Source of the DNA: Isoetes taiwanensis
Taxonomy: Eukaryota > Streptophyta > Lycopodiopsida > Isoetales > Isoetaceae
Reading direction: 5' to 3'
Assembly: GCA_021234155.1 (NCBI GenBank)
Contig: JAJEKV010000032.1
Span: forward strand, 16,126,407 to 16,190,406
DNA length: 64,000 bases
Numbering within the stretch: the first letter of the stretch is position 1; every line of letters begins with the position of its first letter. The notes below the pieces were generated by a model. That model did not search any database. It had not been told where the DNA came from and saw only the letters and a list, made by a program, of their open reading frames with translations. A program made the position numbers and the translations under genes. Below are positions 1 through 11,599 of the stretch, one piece after another.

Positions 1-1831
1 TGAGGACCTAGGGCTACACATTTGCCGCGATTCTTCTTCTTAAAGTTTGATCTTTTCCGCAATGGGGTGCCAAGGACTAATTCTGCAACCTTTATCTCCT
101 TGTAGCTTGGTGAGGCAATTGTTATGATGCTCACAAACTTGTTGCTTATTACCTTTTTCCTTTGCAGAATATGATCGATGGGGGAGGCATCGCCAAAAGA
201 CCATCTGCTTGTCTCCTCGTTGCAGGCGGCTTCCTTCATTACAAATGTAGAAAACACAACGGATGAAGTGAAGGCAGACTACCACAGGTACTACAGTATG
301 TTTCAATTTTATATTTAGTCGCGGTATTCTATTAGCTCAAGCTTAGTAGCAGTGGTATAGTGAATGGTAATTTATCTACTGCCAAAACTCTTAGGAAAGA
401 TCTGCTATATAAATGATATAAATAAAGGAAATTCGCATTCTGATGAAAGAATAGCATTGTACATCCTGGGGTTCATCACAAATGTCGTTGATTCCCATAT
501 TTTATACGTGTTACTGGCTAAATAGCCATCCCATGTATTCGTAAATATTAAATAACCATCATGCGTGTATATAGGGCTTTGTGTTGTGTAGCAGAGGCGT
601 TACTGGCGGTCTCATTTGCAAAATTGGCCAGTACTATGGCTGTCGATGGAAGAATCTCCTTGATACTTTTCAGCGTAAAGTGAACTTTATAATCAGCTTT
701 AGGCACCCATTGTTGGGCTGCACATCCATTATAATAAGGATGGAATGACTCCTGGCTTTCATTGTTGAAGGGTCAATAACTCATATTGTCTTTGGACACT
801 ACCCAAAATAAAAAGCATCAACTGTTCTCTGAGATACTTAAAGTGAAAAGGCATTAAACTTCAAAGCCATCATACTTATATTGGAGGTTGGCCTACTCTG
901 GTCTTTGTTGTTCTTGGGTAGAAAAGAAAGATTTATTAACGCCTGTGGAAGACCCAAGGGGTCTATGAGACCATAACACATACAATATTCAAGACCTCCA
1001 CAATGAAAACCCTTCTTTTATCTAAAGTATACAAACAAAAATATTAATCTAACAGAACTTATAGTAAAAATCTGCTCAGGTAAGTAGGGTTTGATGGGGA
1101 GTAGCCCATTTGTTCCTGTGACTGCTGCAAAGTAATTTATAATGCCCTTTTGGCTTGCTTTGATGCTTGATGCTTGGCCCCTTCTGGAAAGACCTTTTAT
1201 GTTTTGTAACTGCTGATCGTTTTATCTTCTTAGACAGTGCCAAAGTCACATCTTTAGGGTCAAGATGCTTTTTCTTGTGATCCCTCCCACCATCATGTTA
1301 TCATCATTTGACTCAGATGAAAAGAAATTGGTTATTTTTGTTTGCTTCAAGCCCATTGATTTCTTTTGATAAGTTTTTCCTCTCTAGGGATAGTTCATAT
1401 GCAAAGTGAGAGACACATTTCTGATCATAATATTCCACCAGCTGCTCTAGAGATGTTTAATCTCTAAAAAGACAATGGTATCTGCCTCTATAATAATGTA
1501 GTAGGTTGGGCGGGTGAAAAATAAAATGTTCTTCTGATTCAACCATGTTCAGATCACACATTGGGCATTTCCACATCTTCTTGACTCAGAAAGATTTAAC
1601 TTAGAACTGCTAATTAATCGATTCCATTTACAAAGAAAACAATGTTTTTCAATCTGTTTAAGATGTGTCTCAAAGGTATTCTCTGGCAGCTGTGTGAAAG
1701 CTGAAACTGCAGCCTTCCTAATCCTTTACATGACTAACCTACTTTTAAATGCTTCTTATAAAGGTGTTATGAACCATTGACCATAATGAAATGGCTTGAT
1801 GACAGGTGTGAGTGTTAATTTCTCTAAATAT
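1..1831. other. Intergenic DNA, no supported gene
   Basis: I see no convincing gene here. On the minus strand near 1500-1600 a short stretch reads C-P-M-C then E-S-E-E-H-F, which resembles the zinc-binding tail that follows LINE reverse transcriptases. The sequence beyond it does not continue like one, so I leave it as a possible relic. An 88-codon minus frame at 40-306 has no recognisable motif. Confidence 0.4.
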
Positions 1832-2635
1832 CTGGTCCCATATAGAAAAGCATGGAAATGGCAGAAGTCAGTTGTTGCAGACCATGTCCAAAGCTGTTGA
1901 AAGAGGAGACAAATTTTTGGATTGTGTAGCAATTTTACAACATCTGCCTGTATACACAATGGGTGCTGGAAGCTCTGAGAAGTTCTTGCGTTTTGACCAA
2001 AAGAATCCTCCATTTGAGTTATTTCACAGAACGTGGTGGGGAGGTGACCTATCATGGGCCTGGGCAGGTAAGGGCCTGCCTTATTTTGATTCCATGGCAT
2101 AGTTGAAAGAAATTTGTGGTTCATTTTTATAATAATTGCAGCTGGTGATGTATCCAATATTGAACCTAAGGAATCACAAAATGGATCTTCACTGGTATCT
2201 ACGCTCATTAGAAGAGGTAATATCGTGTGCATTGTTGTCAGCATGTGATCTTGAAGCTTCTTTGAATTCCAGGTCTTACTGGAGTATGGGTTGGTAAGTG
2301 TTTTTAGAATTTAAGATTCTGAAGAGCTATCTTTTATGGGTGGTTTGCTTGAACAGATGAGAAAAAAGTTGCTGCTATTGGTGTTCGTGTCTCTCGATGG
2401 ATAACCTATCATGGGTTGGCACTTGAATGCGACCACCGATCTCATGCCATTTGATAATATTATTCCTTGTGGCATTGCAGATTACCCCGTAGCAACAATA
2501 TCAGAGATACTAAAACAAAGAGGCTCAAAACCCAGCAGCATTTTGTTGGACACACTTCATGAAAGTCTATTAGAAGCATTCTCGAAAGTGTTCAATGTAG
2601 AGCTTATTACAGCCTCAGTTGCAGCCAGGAAGTAA
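1832..2635 (+). CDS. LIP2P: Octanoyltransferase, plastid LIP2p/LipB type, frameshifted
   Basis: LipB transfers octanoyl groups from acyl carrier protein to lipoyl domains; plant LIP2p does this in plastids for pyruvate dehydrogenase. Three exon blocks are visible: about 1832-2067, 2142-2293 and 2357-2635, with GT-AG introns at 2068-2141 and 2294-2356. They encode the family motifs in order: a lid region with [14 protein letters not shown], the [11 protein letters not shown] loop, [27 protein letters not shown], then [39 protein letters not shown], ending at TAA 2633-2635. The catalytic lysine should be in the AAIG-to-YHGLALN segment, where the expected K is replaced by R (GVRVSRW, as often GIRVSRW in LipB), and the catalytic Cys is in IIPCGI. 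No start codon or transit peptide could be assigned. At least four frame breaks are needed (near 1893, 2030, 2271, 2424). Gene identity is strong; whether it is intact in the plant is open. Confidence 0.8.
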
Positions 2636-5600
2636 CATACTTGAATAGATAACATCATTTGACAAAGATTCCTCAAAAATACTGCATTTCTTGAACAAGT
2701 TACAGCTCTACAAACCATGTAACTTCAAAAATGCAGCAAACAAGTTCTACATAGGAGGGATTCGCAACAGCCAATTCCTCCCAATCAGTTGGGCTTGGAC
2801 CAAACGTTTCTCTCGGATGGTATCATTTGATCCCTAACGCCAAGCCCTTAACTTAGCTGCTAAGTTCATAACCTTTCTTCTCTAAGTAATCCACGTAAAT
2901 CCGGATCACATAATCACGTTCGAATGACAAATTCCCAGCAAGCAACCTTCGCCAAAGCATTATTCATAATTGTCTTTATTTCCTTCTCGGCATTGACGAC
3001 AGCTTCAAAATTGATAAGCCGCGCAGATGCACAGCATCGATCTCCTAGGCTAAATGTATTTGGTCCACGCGTCTTAAGATTGTGGACCATTGCAAAAAGC
3101 TTTTACTTATCTATTTCCACAAAAAATTCTGCACTTTAGGCATTATAATTAACTGAATGAAAATAACAAAAGGAAGACCACATAGTATCAGGGATATGCC
3201 TTGGGAATGTCAACGTGGGTTGGACTCTAATTAAGTAATGTCAACGTGGGTTGGACTAATTGAATACACATTCTCAAATCTGGGATGTAGTTTCTTGCTT
3301 GAATTGCATAAATGAACATGAGGAAAATGGTTTTCATACATACCAAATTTCAAGTGTGGCCATGTGGAGTGTAGGTCCCATTGCCTGGACGTGGAAAATC
3401 AATTTAGGGCTGCTTAGGGTTTCAGCTTTAGGGCTCAACTTATGTTCTTGAGGGGAAGGCATGGTTTTAGGGCGGGTGATCCGGTGGAGATGAACCTTTT
3501 GTGCCCTTCGCCAGTATTTTGTCCATATGCTTGCAAAGAGAAAAAGAATGGATCATAGGGAACTAAGCATTCTAGTGGAGCCGTGCAAAATCATTTCTTT
3601 TCCTCATGATGAGTTATAAGCTTCGATTTTCTTCTTGATGGAATTGTATTTACGCCATTCTTTATGATTTAGAATATATGCCAGAGGGTTTTCCACCATT
3701 TTTTCTCCAATGCTTGCAAGACAAGATATGGCTCGGATCAATCATTTGTACGAAACTACAAAGGGTTTGTATAAGGTTCTGACAAAGATGGTCTATTGTT
3801 GCAAACTTGCTCACGGCGTTAGTTGTTTACATGGAGACATTTCTCATGTTTACAAAAGTGTCACTTTGGATTAGTTGTTTACATGGAAAAAAAGCTTCTT
3901 GCTTCTTACATGTTCACTACCATCTTACCATCTTCTATGAGTAAACATGCGCCATAATCCGAAGTCCACCGTGATTGCAAAGCGATGAATTTGATTCTCA
4001 AATGAACAAATTGAGAAATCTAATGGGAAAATCAATCACGCCTTGAAACAAGGTATTTTAAATCGGATCCATTTTTCAATCTAGGAGTTACATATCACAT
4101 TATTAAATGGTTGCTATGTTCTCGATACGACTTATGTTGTGTTTTGGGATGGGGACTTGTTAGTCGAGTAATGGAAAGAATCACAAGTACTCATAAGTAT
4201 AACAGGACTTACACATTTCTCTCGACTTGTATATTAGTATATTAGCTTCTTATTTATTAGTAAATTTTGATATGTTATGTATTCATATTGGTCATTCTCA
4301 GTAGGTCACAAAGATTTACATTGTGTAAAAATAAAGCCCCAAGCACGTAGGGGTTTGTTTTACTACACCATTTACATTGCTTTGTTTCTCCAGCTATATA
4401 ATTTGTCATTTCCTAGAGGTTCCAAGTGTCCCAAATAGCAAGCTCCTAGAGGTTCCAAGTGTCCTGAAGTAGCAATGAAACGGCAGGCGAATTCAAAAGT
4501 CGATATTAAGGTGGCTTTTAACTTTATTGTTTGATTGTACTGATAATTTGTTGATAATTTCAGAAATCCAATGATGATTTCGATGTTTTTTGTTAAATCT
4601 AGAATTGGTTTGACACATTTGGTCATGATTATTCAAAAGAGTTAGTTTTTTTCAATTTTAGGACTCATTGCAGCCTTCAATGGGCTGCCCGATATCCAAT
4701 GTGGACGCCACCTCAGCCCTGGTGGTACCAATACCCCCCAAACTATGGCATCTTATAATCTAAAGTGGCTTTGCCTATTTTGCATTTAACCAGGCTTGCA
4801 ATATAGTCTATCTCATTGGACACGCTTTGGTTTGGCATCTATAGCCATTGGGATGCATACGTGGCGCCATTGAAATTAGCTTAAGATGCGAGCCAATGGA
4901 CACCCTCCCCTAGTCCATTGTGCTAGGAATTAAAAAAATGCTAACGCATTAATGGGTTGCCCGTTGGAGTTGGAAGACCCGTTGATGCGTAGACATTTTT
5001 GCATCGTTATGTTAACTATGCAAGTGGCATTATATCGGCGACAATAGGGCATTACGAAAGGTCAACAAAATATGACTTTGATACATGAAACATGCAGGTT
5101 GTTGGTCAAGAAAGTGCACGACTTGATACATGAAATATGTAGTTGTTGTGAACCGCTTGGTCTAGGTTTCTTTGTATTTTTATACGTTTGGCCAACATTT
5201 ACCCATGAATAAATTTAGCAATAGACATTTAAGAAATGAACAACCAGAAAAAGCTACTATGTCACCAGACGAAAACACAGTACCAACTCCCAATAATAAC
5301 TTCCTTAGGATGGGCCTTCTAAGGAGAGAGGCGTGTTTGCCTAACATGCTTTTTGTCCACCTTGCACCTTGTTTGAGGGTAGAAATACTCAAATGTTGCA
5401 CCTTTATCATGCTAAAAGATTGGATGGCAACACAAACACGTTTTAGAATCGTTGACCTAGCAAATGCACTAATGACTTGCGTTTGCACTAATAAAAAGAA
5501 TCTTTAAAGATTCTCTAAAATACCCTTAAATTCCCTTACTTTTGGGGTCATTTAAAAAAATAGTCCTCAATTTACTATTTCGAAAGTTCTCTTGGGTCCT

Positions 5601-7957
5601 AGATTAAAAAAAAAAGTGGACGCCTTCTTAATTATAGTGCACTAAAACGGGTATAAAATAAAAAGTTAATTTATAGAAAGTAAGTAATGCGTCGCGGAAA
5701 TCAACAAAATGAAAACACTATTAGATTCCTCAGAAAATAGCAAAGTTAGCAAATAATAAAAACATAAAATGAAGGTTCTTAATGAGTGCTTGAAGCAAAA
5801 TTAATCACAAGGCACTATGCGCCAAAAAAGATAGGCAATCGATGACAAGGAAAGACATGGAAAATCAATTCAAATGTTAGGAATGCCAAAAGCCATGCGA
5901 CAATTAAGACTTCGATGTGAAAAACTTTATAAGGCTATGGTACGCCACCTCCTCAACTATAAAAACTAAACATGATAAACTATCCTCGAGGCTATGCGCC
6001 GCGATAGCACCTCGACCTATAAACCTCGACCAGAACAAATCGGTATGTGATAAACTATTAATGAGGTCATGCATGTATAGCACCTCAACCAAAGAAAGTG
6101 TATATATGGTCTACATTCTATTGAAATATTATAGCTAAAATTACGAAGCATGATGCCAATCAAAGATGTTACTGTCACGAGAGCGCATATTGAAAATGAA
6201 GCTGTTAGTTCAATGTGCAAAATGAAGCTTTTAGTCCCATGCATACACTTGCAAAAATTAGGTCTTTGATTGAGTCAAGAAAATCCTTTAAGTTCTAGAC
6301 ATGGGATTTATCATACATTGTATAAGCAAGACTATAGTTTTCAGTCCACATGCTTAAGCTCAACCACAACCACATTTGGCCAAAACATCCAAACTCTTAT
6401 GTGTTAGAGCAATTTTGGGGCCAAAATGTATGTCATATTTTATGCATGAGAGCTTACCAGATTCATAAGAACTTATCAAATTCCAAAAGATAACCAGACA
6501 TATGCTAAAGTTGGTAAGTTAGAGCAAGACAATCGAGATGTAAAGAATGTCAAAGTCTCAAATACCCAATGAAAATAATATGAATCAGGCCTCATAAATT
6601 AGAAAACCAGAAGTCGAACACTATGCAGATTAAACTTTTCAAAGCCAAGAACTTCGATAACCATATCAAGTGATGCCCCTGGATGGAACTTTCTACAAAA
6701 ATCAAAATATGCCAACATGTACCTTAAGTAGTTCCTTAAGTAGTTCAGGCAAGAACAAATAAAGATACTAACTGGCCGGGTAGATATTCAAATTAATTGC
6801 CCGGATCAAAACCAGTTCATAGCACAAAACAATGGATCTTAAGATGTTACTCTTCATCATGAAACTTTTGTCTTAAAAGTTGCTTTAACTATTTCTTTAA
6901 ATCATCCACATCATGAAGATTCTCGAACAAGTGCTAATTGTGCCATATATTGGCTCAAACAATGTCTTCCACCACCCATATGGCACATTCCATCATAAGA
7001 GCAAACACTTACGCCATGGCAAAGCTCACCATGTAATTGGTAGTTGGGCAATGTTTTGCCATAATCCGCGATTCAACTTGAAAATTTGCTATATTTTGCC
7101 ATAAGCTTGAAATTTTTGCAAGTGCTAATTGTAAGTGGAGATCTTCAAAGATAAACAAAAGGCACACAAGACTTAAGTGCCGATGACAAAAATAACTAGC
7201 GGCGGTAGAGGAACAAATATGTTTCGCCCAAATAACATAGATGAAGGGGAACAAAATAGTCTTGGAGAATCGATCGTGAGCAAAAGTCAAATGAAATACT
7301 TAAACTAAAATGACAGATTCAAATTCGTGATTCACAAGACACTGTGAGATTTGGCACCTCCGCCTTAAGCGGATTCGTGACCTTCACTAAACAAGTTTCA
7401 GATTTCACCAGCACCTCCAACATTTAGGTTTGGGATTCACCAACACCTCTAGCTTAAGCCGATTCCAGATTCATTCCACACCTCCAAATTAAGTGGATTC
7501 TGATTCACCGCCAGATTGAACGGGCTATACTGGCAGCCCAGGTGGAAGGAATAGAGTATTTGGGAAAGGATAGGGGAAATCGCCATCTAGAGAAGGAGCC
7601 CATTTTTAATGAAACGGATTTGGCTCCATATCCAAAGAGGGATGAAGGTAATGGAAGAAATTCTGTCAGGGGATGAAAAGCATTGTTAATTTTCTCAATA
7701 TAACAAGGTCAGTTTGAGTACGTAAAGAAGCCCATATAGCGATCCGGCGTCCCTGGGCGTAGAAACGAAAGCATGGAAAATTGGCTTAAGCATCAAGATT
7801 TGCAGCCATTGGTGTGCCTTCACAGTGTTCTCGACACTTGGAACGAGTACGTTTTATTTTTCATATTTCATGCCATAGCCAAATCTTGCTAATAAAACCG
7901 TAAATCCCAAACAATCTCTACCGCCTAATAATTCCCAAACAATCTCTTTCATTTTAG
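2636..7957. other. Gene-poor stretch with minor tandem repeats
   Basis: I see no supported gene. Short direct repeats are visible: a 31-bp tandem pair around 3206-3258, a pair built on CCTAGAGGTTCCAAGTGTCC at about 4412-4465, imperfect copies of ATAGCACCTCRACC and GATAAACTAT at about 5930-6100, and four or five loose copies of an element with CACCTCC then TAAGYGGATTC at about 7345-7515. The ORFs of 60-111 codons in this stretch overlap frames on the other strand and show no domain. Confidence 0.4.
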
Positions 7958-8171
7958 TATCACAAGTGTCACAAAAAACCCTAACTAATCCCGCACAATG
8001 CAACCACATATTTAGAATAATTTATGGGATATTATATTCAAATCAAATCAAGGCCTTTTATTTAAGTATCACAAGTGTCACAAAAACCCTAACTAATCCC
8101 GCACAATGCAACCAAGCATATTTAGAATAATTTATGGGATATTATATTCAAAATCAAATCAAGGCCTTTAT
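7958..8171. repeat. Tandem duplication, 109-bp period, two copies
   Basis: The unit starting TATCACAAGTGTCAC is repeated once, at 7958 and again at 8067, and runs to about 8171. The copies differ by a few single-base indels, so the duplication is recent. It carries no ORF. Just downstream (8180-8245) lies a loose inverted repeat of CCACCCTCCAAC and TTGGAGGGTTGG. Confidence 0.85.
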
Positions 8172-8352
8172 ATGTCACTCCACCCTCCAACAAGAGGGTT
8201 GCCCCTCACGAAAGCAACCCAAAAAGGATTGGAGGGTTGGAGATATAAAGAATGTGGAGAATAGCTCTACTATCTAGCTTATCATGGTTTTCCCCAAACA
8301 ACCCTTCTGGGTGGGGGTTTTAACCCGACAGTAATACGCTTCTCGCTGCGCC

Positions 8353-8405
8353 TCCGTAGTAAGCCAATTGGTCTCCATGGATGATAAAAATTCTATTCTA
8401 CTTGA
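8353..8405. repeat. Short dispersed repeat shared with 18.65 kb
   Basis: The stretch around CCAATTGGTCTCCATGGATGATAAAAA recurs with a few changes at about 18652-18680. It probably marks the end of a dispersed element, but no terminal repeat or target duplication is clear at either site. Confidence 0.4.
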
Positions 8406-8789
8406 TCCACAAAAGTTCTCAAAAAGTCATAAAATAATATGTTATGCTAATTGTCCCTTCTAGAGGCTTTAAATGATGCGGACCCAAGGTTTGGAAGTCG
8501 CCTCTATGTTCACCACATTTGACAATATAGTATGTGGCATTCTATAATCGGACAAGTTGAAGGGAAGGAATACTATCTCTTGCATAAGAATTAGATATGG
8601 GATTGTTCACTTTTGGAGCCAAGAAGGCCTTTCGCTTGAACACGCTCTAGAGACTTGTCAATAAGAAATTACAAATGTCTTTGGAGATGATATTTGGAGA
8701 TGATAAATCGAGGATCTAGGCCCTTCAAGATGTGGATGTTGATGATGAGCGATTGAAGAGAAGAAGCGCTAATGTAGAATTTTTTGATG

Positions 8790-10822
8790 GGAATGAGTCT
8801 AGATCCGAATGGCAAGGCCCACATCCTTGGTTCTTAATGAAAGAGGAAGGAGAAAATGCAAGTGGTGCATGTCTTTTAAGAAGGCCAAGATTAGTAATTT
8901 AGAAGCCCCGAGGGGCCAAAACTTTAGAAGTAAATTCAAGAAACATGAAAAGAGCTCGATCATAAAGTCGTTGAGATGGAATGGAATCTGAAAACAAAAG
9001 GATTGAAGCCATTGGTGAGTTCTTGGAGAATCAATTTGGAGCACAAAGAGCAAAAAGTCACATCGCCATGAAGGTACTTCATTTCATTCCGTCTAGAAAT
9101 ATTCCTTTAAGCAATTACCGCCTTTGATGGAGCTTTTATTTGAATTGAATACTCCATATGCCCCAAACCAAGTCTATGGTTCTTACACAAATGAAACTAG
9201 TGGGAAGGAGATCTTTGTTTGTGATGAGAGATGCTAGAATGTCATTAAAAAGCAAATTCAAGTCTGCCTTTTTTAGCATGTGTGTGGATGAGAGCAGATA
9301 TTATAAAGGAAAAACATCTAATTTGTTATGTTGTTCTTCCAAGGCCGGTGGAGAGGTCAAACCATCTTTTAAAGGATTTTAAAATTGCAAGGTGGTACAA
9401 ATTTATGTTGATGGAGGCCATTACCGAAGCTTTCTAAGGAATGGGAAGTTGATTGGAGTAAACTTGTTGGGTTTGCTAGTGATGGTGCTAGCATCATGGT
9501 AGGGCATAAAACCGATTAGTGGCAAGGTCGAAAGCTAAAAATCCCAAGGTCGGGTATCAATTCATTGTATGGCACATAGACAAGATTGGCAACACAAAGT
9601 ACAACTCGATTAATTCCTGAATTCCAATGGATTGATAAGTTAGCATCTAAGGTGTACAAATATATTACGATTCATGCATCCACATGCAAGAGTTCAAAGG
9701 CCTTATAGATGAATATCGCTTAGAGAATATGAAAGTTCTTAAAAGTCGTATGAGATTAGATAGTTGAGCAAAGGTGAAGTAATGAAAGGCTCATAGTTCT
9801 ACTTCCCGCCATTTGGGGATTATGGGAAGAAAAAGAAACGTAAATGGTTCAAATTGAGTACAAGATACCGTAGTTGGTTTTTGTGGCACTTTTGGGTGAT
9901 GTATGTGGGCAACTAAATATTTTAAGTAAGTGTTTTCAAGAAGAAAATCCGAGCATGATTGAAGTTGGTAGGTTTGGATCTCACCATCAAAATGCTAAAA
10001 ATTGGTTTTGACCTCGGTGGGGATGCGACTTTGGATTTGGTTGTACACAGGTTGCAATCTATATGGATAAGATTCAGAATGGTTTTATGAGCATTATGAC
10101 CAAGGAATGGAATATTAGTCCATTCATTTCCATTAAGCTATGAACCGCTGGAAGGAGGTTGTCCAGAAAATGATGGTTCTCATAAGGCTTGTATTCATAT
10201 AGGACGCGATTTGTGCAATCTGTAGTAGACAATTTGAATGAGCAAACATGGACATGGCTTTGGTGGAATGCAACAAAACTATTTGAGCCAAAATCACATG
10301 ATAAAGGTTTGACTCGGGACAAAAAATTTGTTTAAGTTTTAAATTTTGCTTTAGACGGTTAGTTGATGTTTTTTATGTTGGTGCAAAGTCCCCTGCTAGT
10401 CGTGATGGATGTATGAATCAACTTCAAATGTTCGTGGGAAGCCTTATCACCGTGATGTTCTACATGTGACATTCATGAGGCATGGCAATTTTGTAACGCC
10501 AGCTTAAGGAAGATGATGGAAACATTTGGTACGAAAGATATCCAGACATTATGAAGTTATGGCAAGTTGTCATGCTTATGCCGGTCCGTAGTGCTGCATG
10601 CGAAAGGGGATTTTCCAAGCAAAATATATTAAAGACATCTTTGAGAAACCAAATGTGCTTGAATACTTTGGATGCACATATGTTGCTTTGGAATTGAGTA
10701 CCCAATACTAAAGACATGAATTGGGTTGACATATTTGAGACATGGTCTAAAATCAAGATCATAGAAGAGGTTGAAAACCGGATTTTGAAAAAATGGTTTG
10801 CATTAGAAAACCAAAATATGTA
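8790..10822 (+). mobile_element. hAT-superfamily transposase, decayed
   Basis: A DNA transposon coding region broken by many stops and frameshifts. In order on the plus strand are a start at 8809 with a KCKWC pair and a later H (a partial BED-type zinc finger, about 8850-8950), a segment reading KLVGFASDGASIMVG (about 9459-9510, the conserved hAT catalytic-core motif seen in ZBED/ZNF862-like proteins), and the C-terminal hAT dimerisation region with MPVRSAACERGFS and then LKTSLRNQMCLNTLDAH (about 10550-10690). The length of about 2 kb and the motif order fit a full single-exon hAT transposase. I could not find paired terminal inverted repeats or an 8-bp target duplication. The element is not autonomous now. 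Confidence 0.85.
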
Positions 10823-11599
10823 AGTAGGTTTGCAGTATGTAACCAAGATTTTTTTGAATTTTGATCCCTGGTTGTCGCTAGGAGACTACCCATACAAATC
10901 CAAATGCCTCACACTAACTAATTATTTAAACATAAAACTTTGTCATAAGAACGACCAAGTCTATACAATGGTGAAAGTGGTGTGCTTCATGTTCTACTGC
11001 CTAACGGCCTGTCATTTGGCTAACTTCATTTGCAGGCTGAAATTATGCTAAAATACAAATCACAGAAATATCAACAATTTTAGAATATAGGAACCTTACG
11101 AAAAGCATAAAAGAAATTTAAATCTCTGGGCATTTTAAAAGTTATTTAACATCAACAATCTTACAATATAGGAACCTTACGCAAGCATAAAGGGAATGTA
11201 GAGCCTCTGGGCATTTTAAAAGTTTTCGGAGATGCATTGCTGGGGATAAACTCAAAGGAACATCTTGCCTCTTTCGGGGAACATGGGTACCAGCCATACC
11301 TAGGCACTTCTGGCGGAGACCAATGTCGCCACAAATATGGCTCAAGGCGGAGATTATAGAAGGTGCATTTAAATCCTTAACTTTGTATAAAATGTCTGTA
11401 TGAAACATAACCATTTCTACAAACTTAGGCCCAGTGGTAGCAGAGATTTAACTTCTAGAAAGCCAGCACAGTCTTTTTGAAAGACAACATAACCCAGATG
11501 TCAGTAATTCCATTTGGAAGATACGTATTATGTAGGGAAGGGCAACTGCAAGAGGCATTGAGTGTATTGAGGGTGCTAGATAGAATTTAACACAGGAAC
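10823..11599. other. Spacer with a small direct repeat
   Basis: This stretch separates the hAT remnant from the PPR pseudogene. A near-identical pair of about 70 bp (CAATnTTAnAATATAGGAACCTTACG through GGGCATTTTAAAAGTT) lies at about 11078-11140 and 11154-11224. No gene is supported. Confidence 0.4.

Noticed and set aside
1500-1620. Possible LINE zinc-binding tail (CPMC...ESEEHF) on the minus strand
   Set aside because: Only half of the motif is present and the following sequence does not resemble a LINE, so I did not list it as an element.
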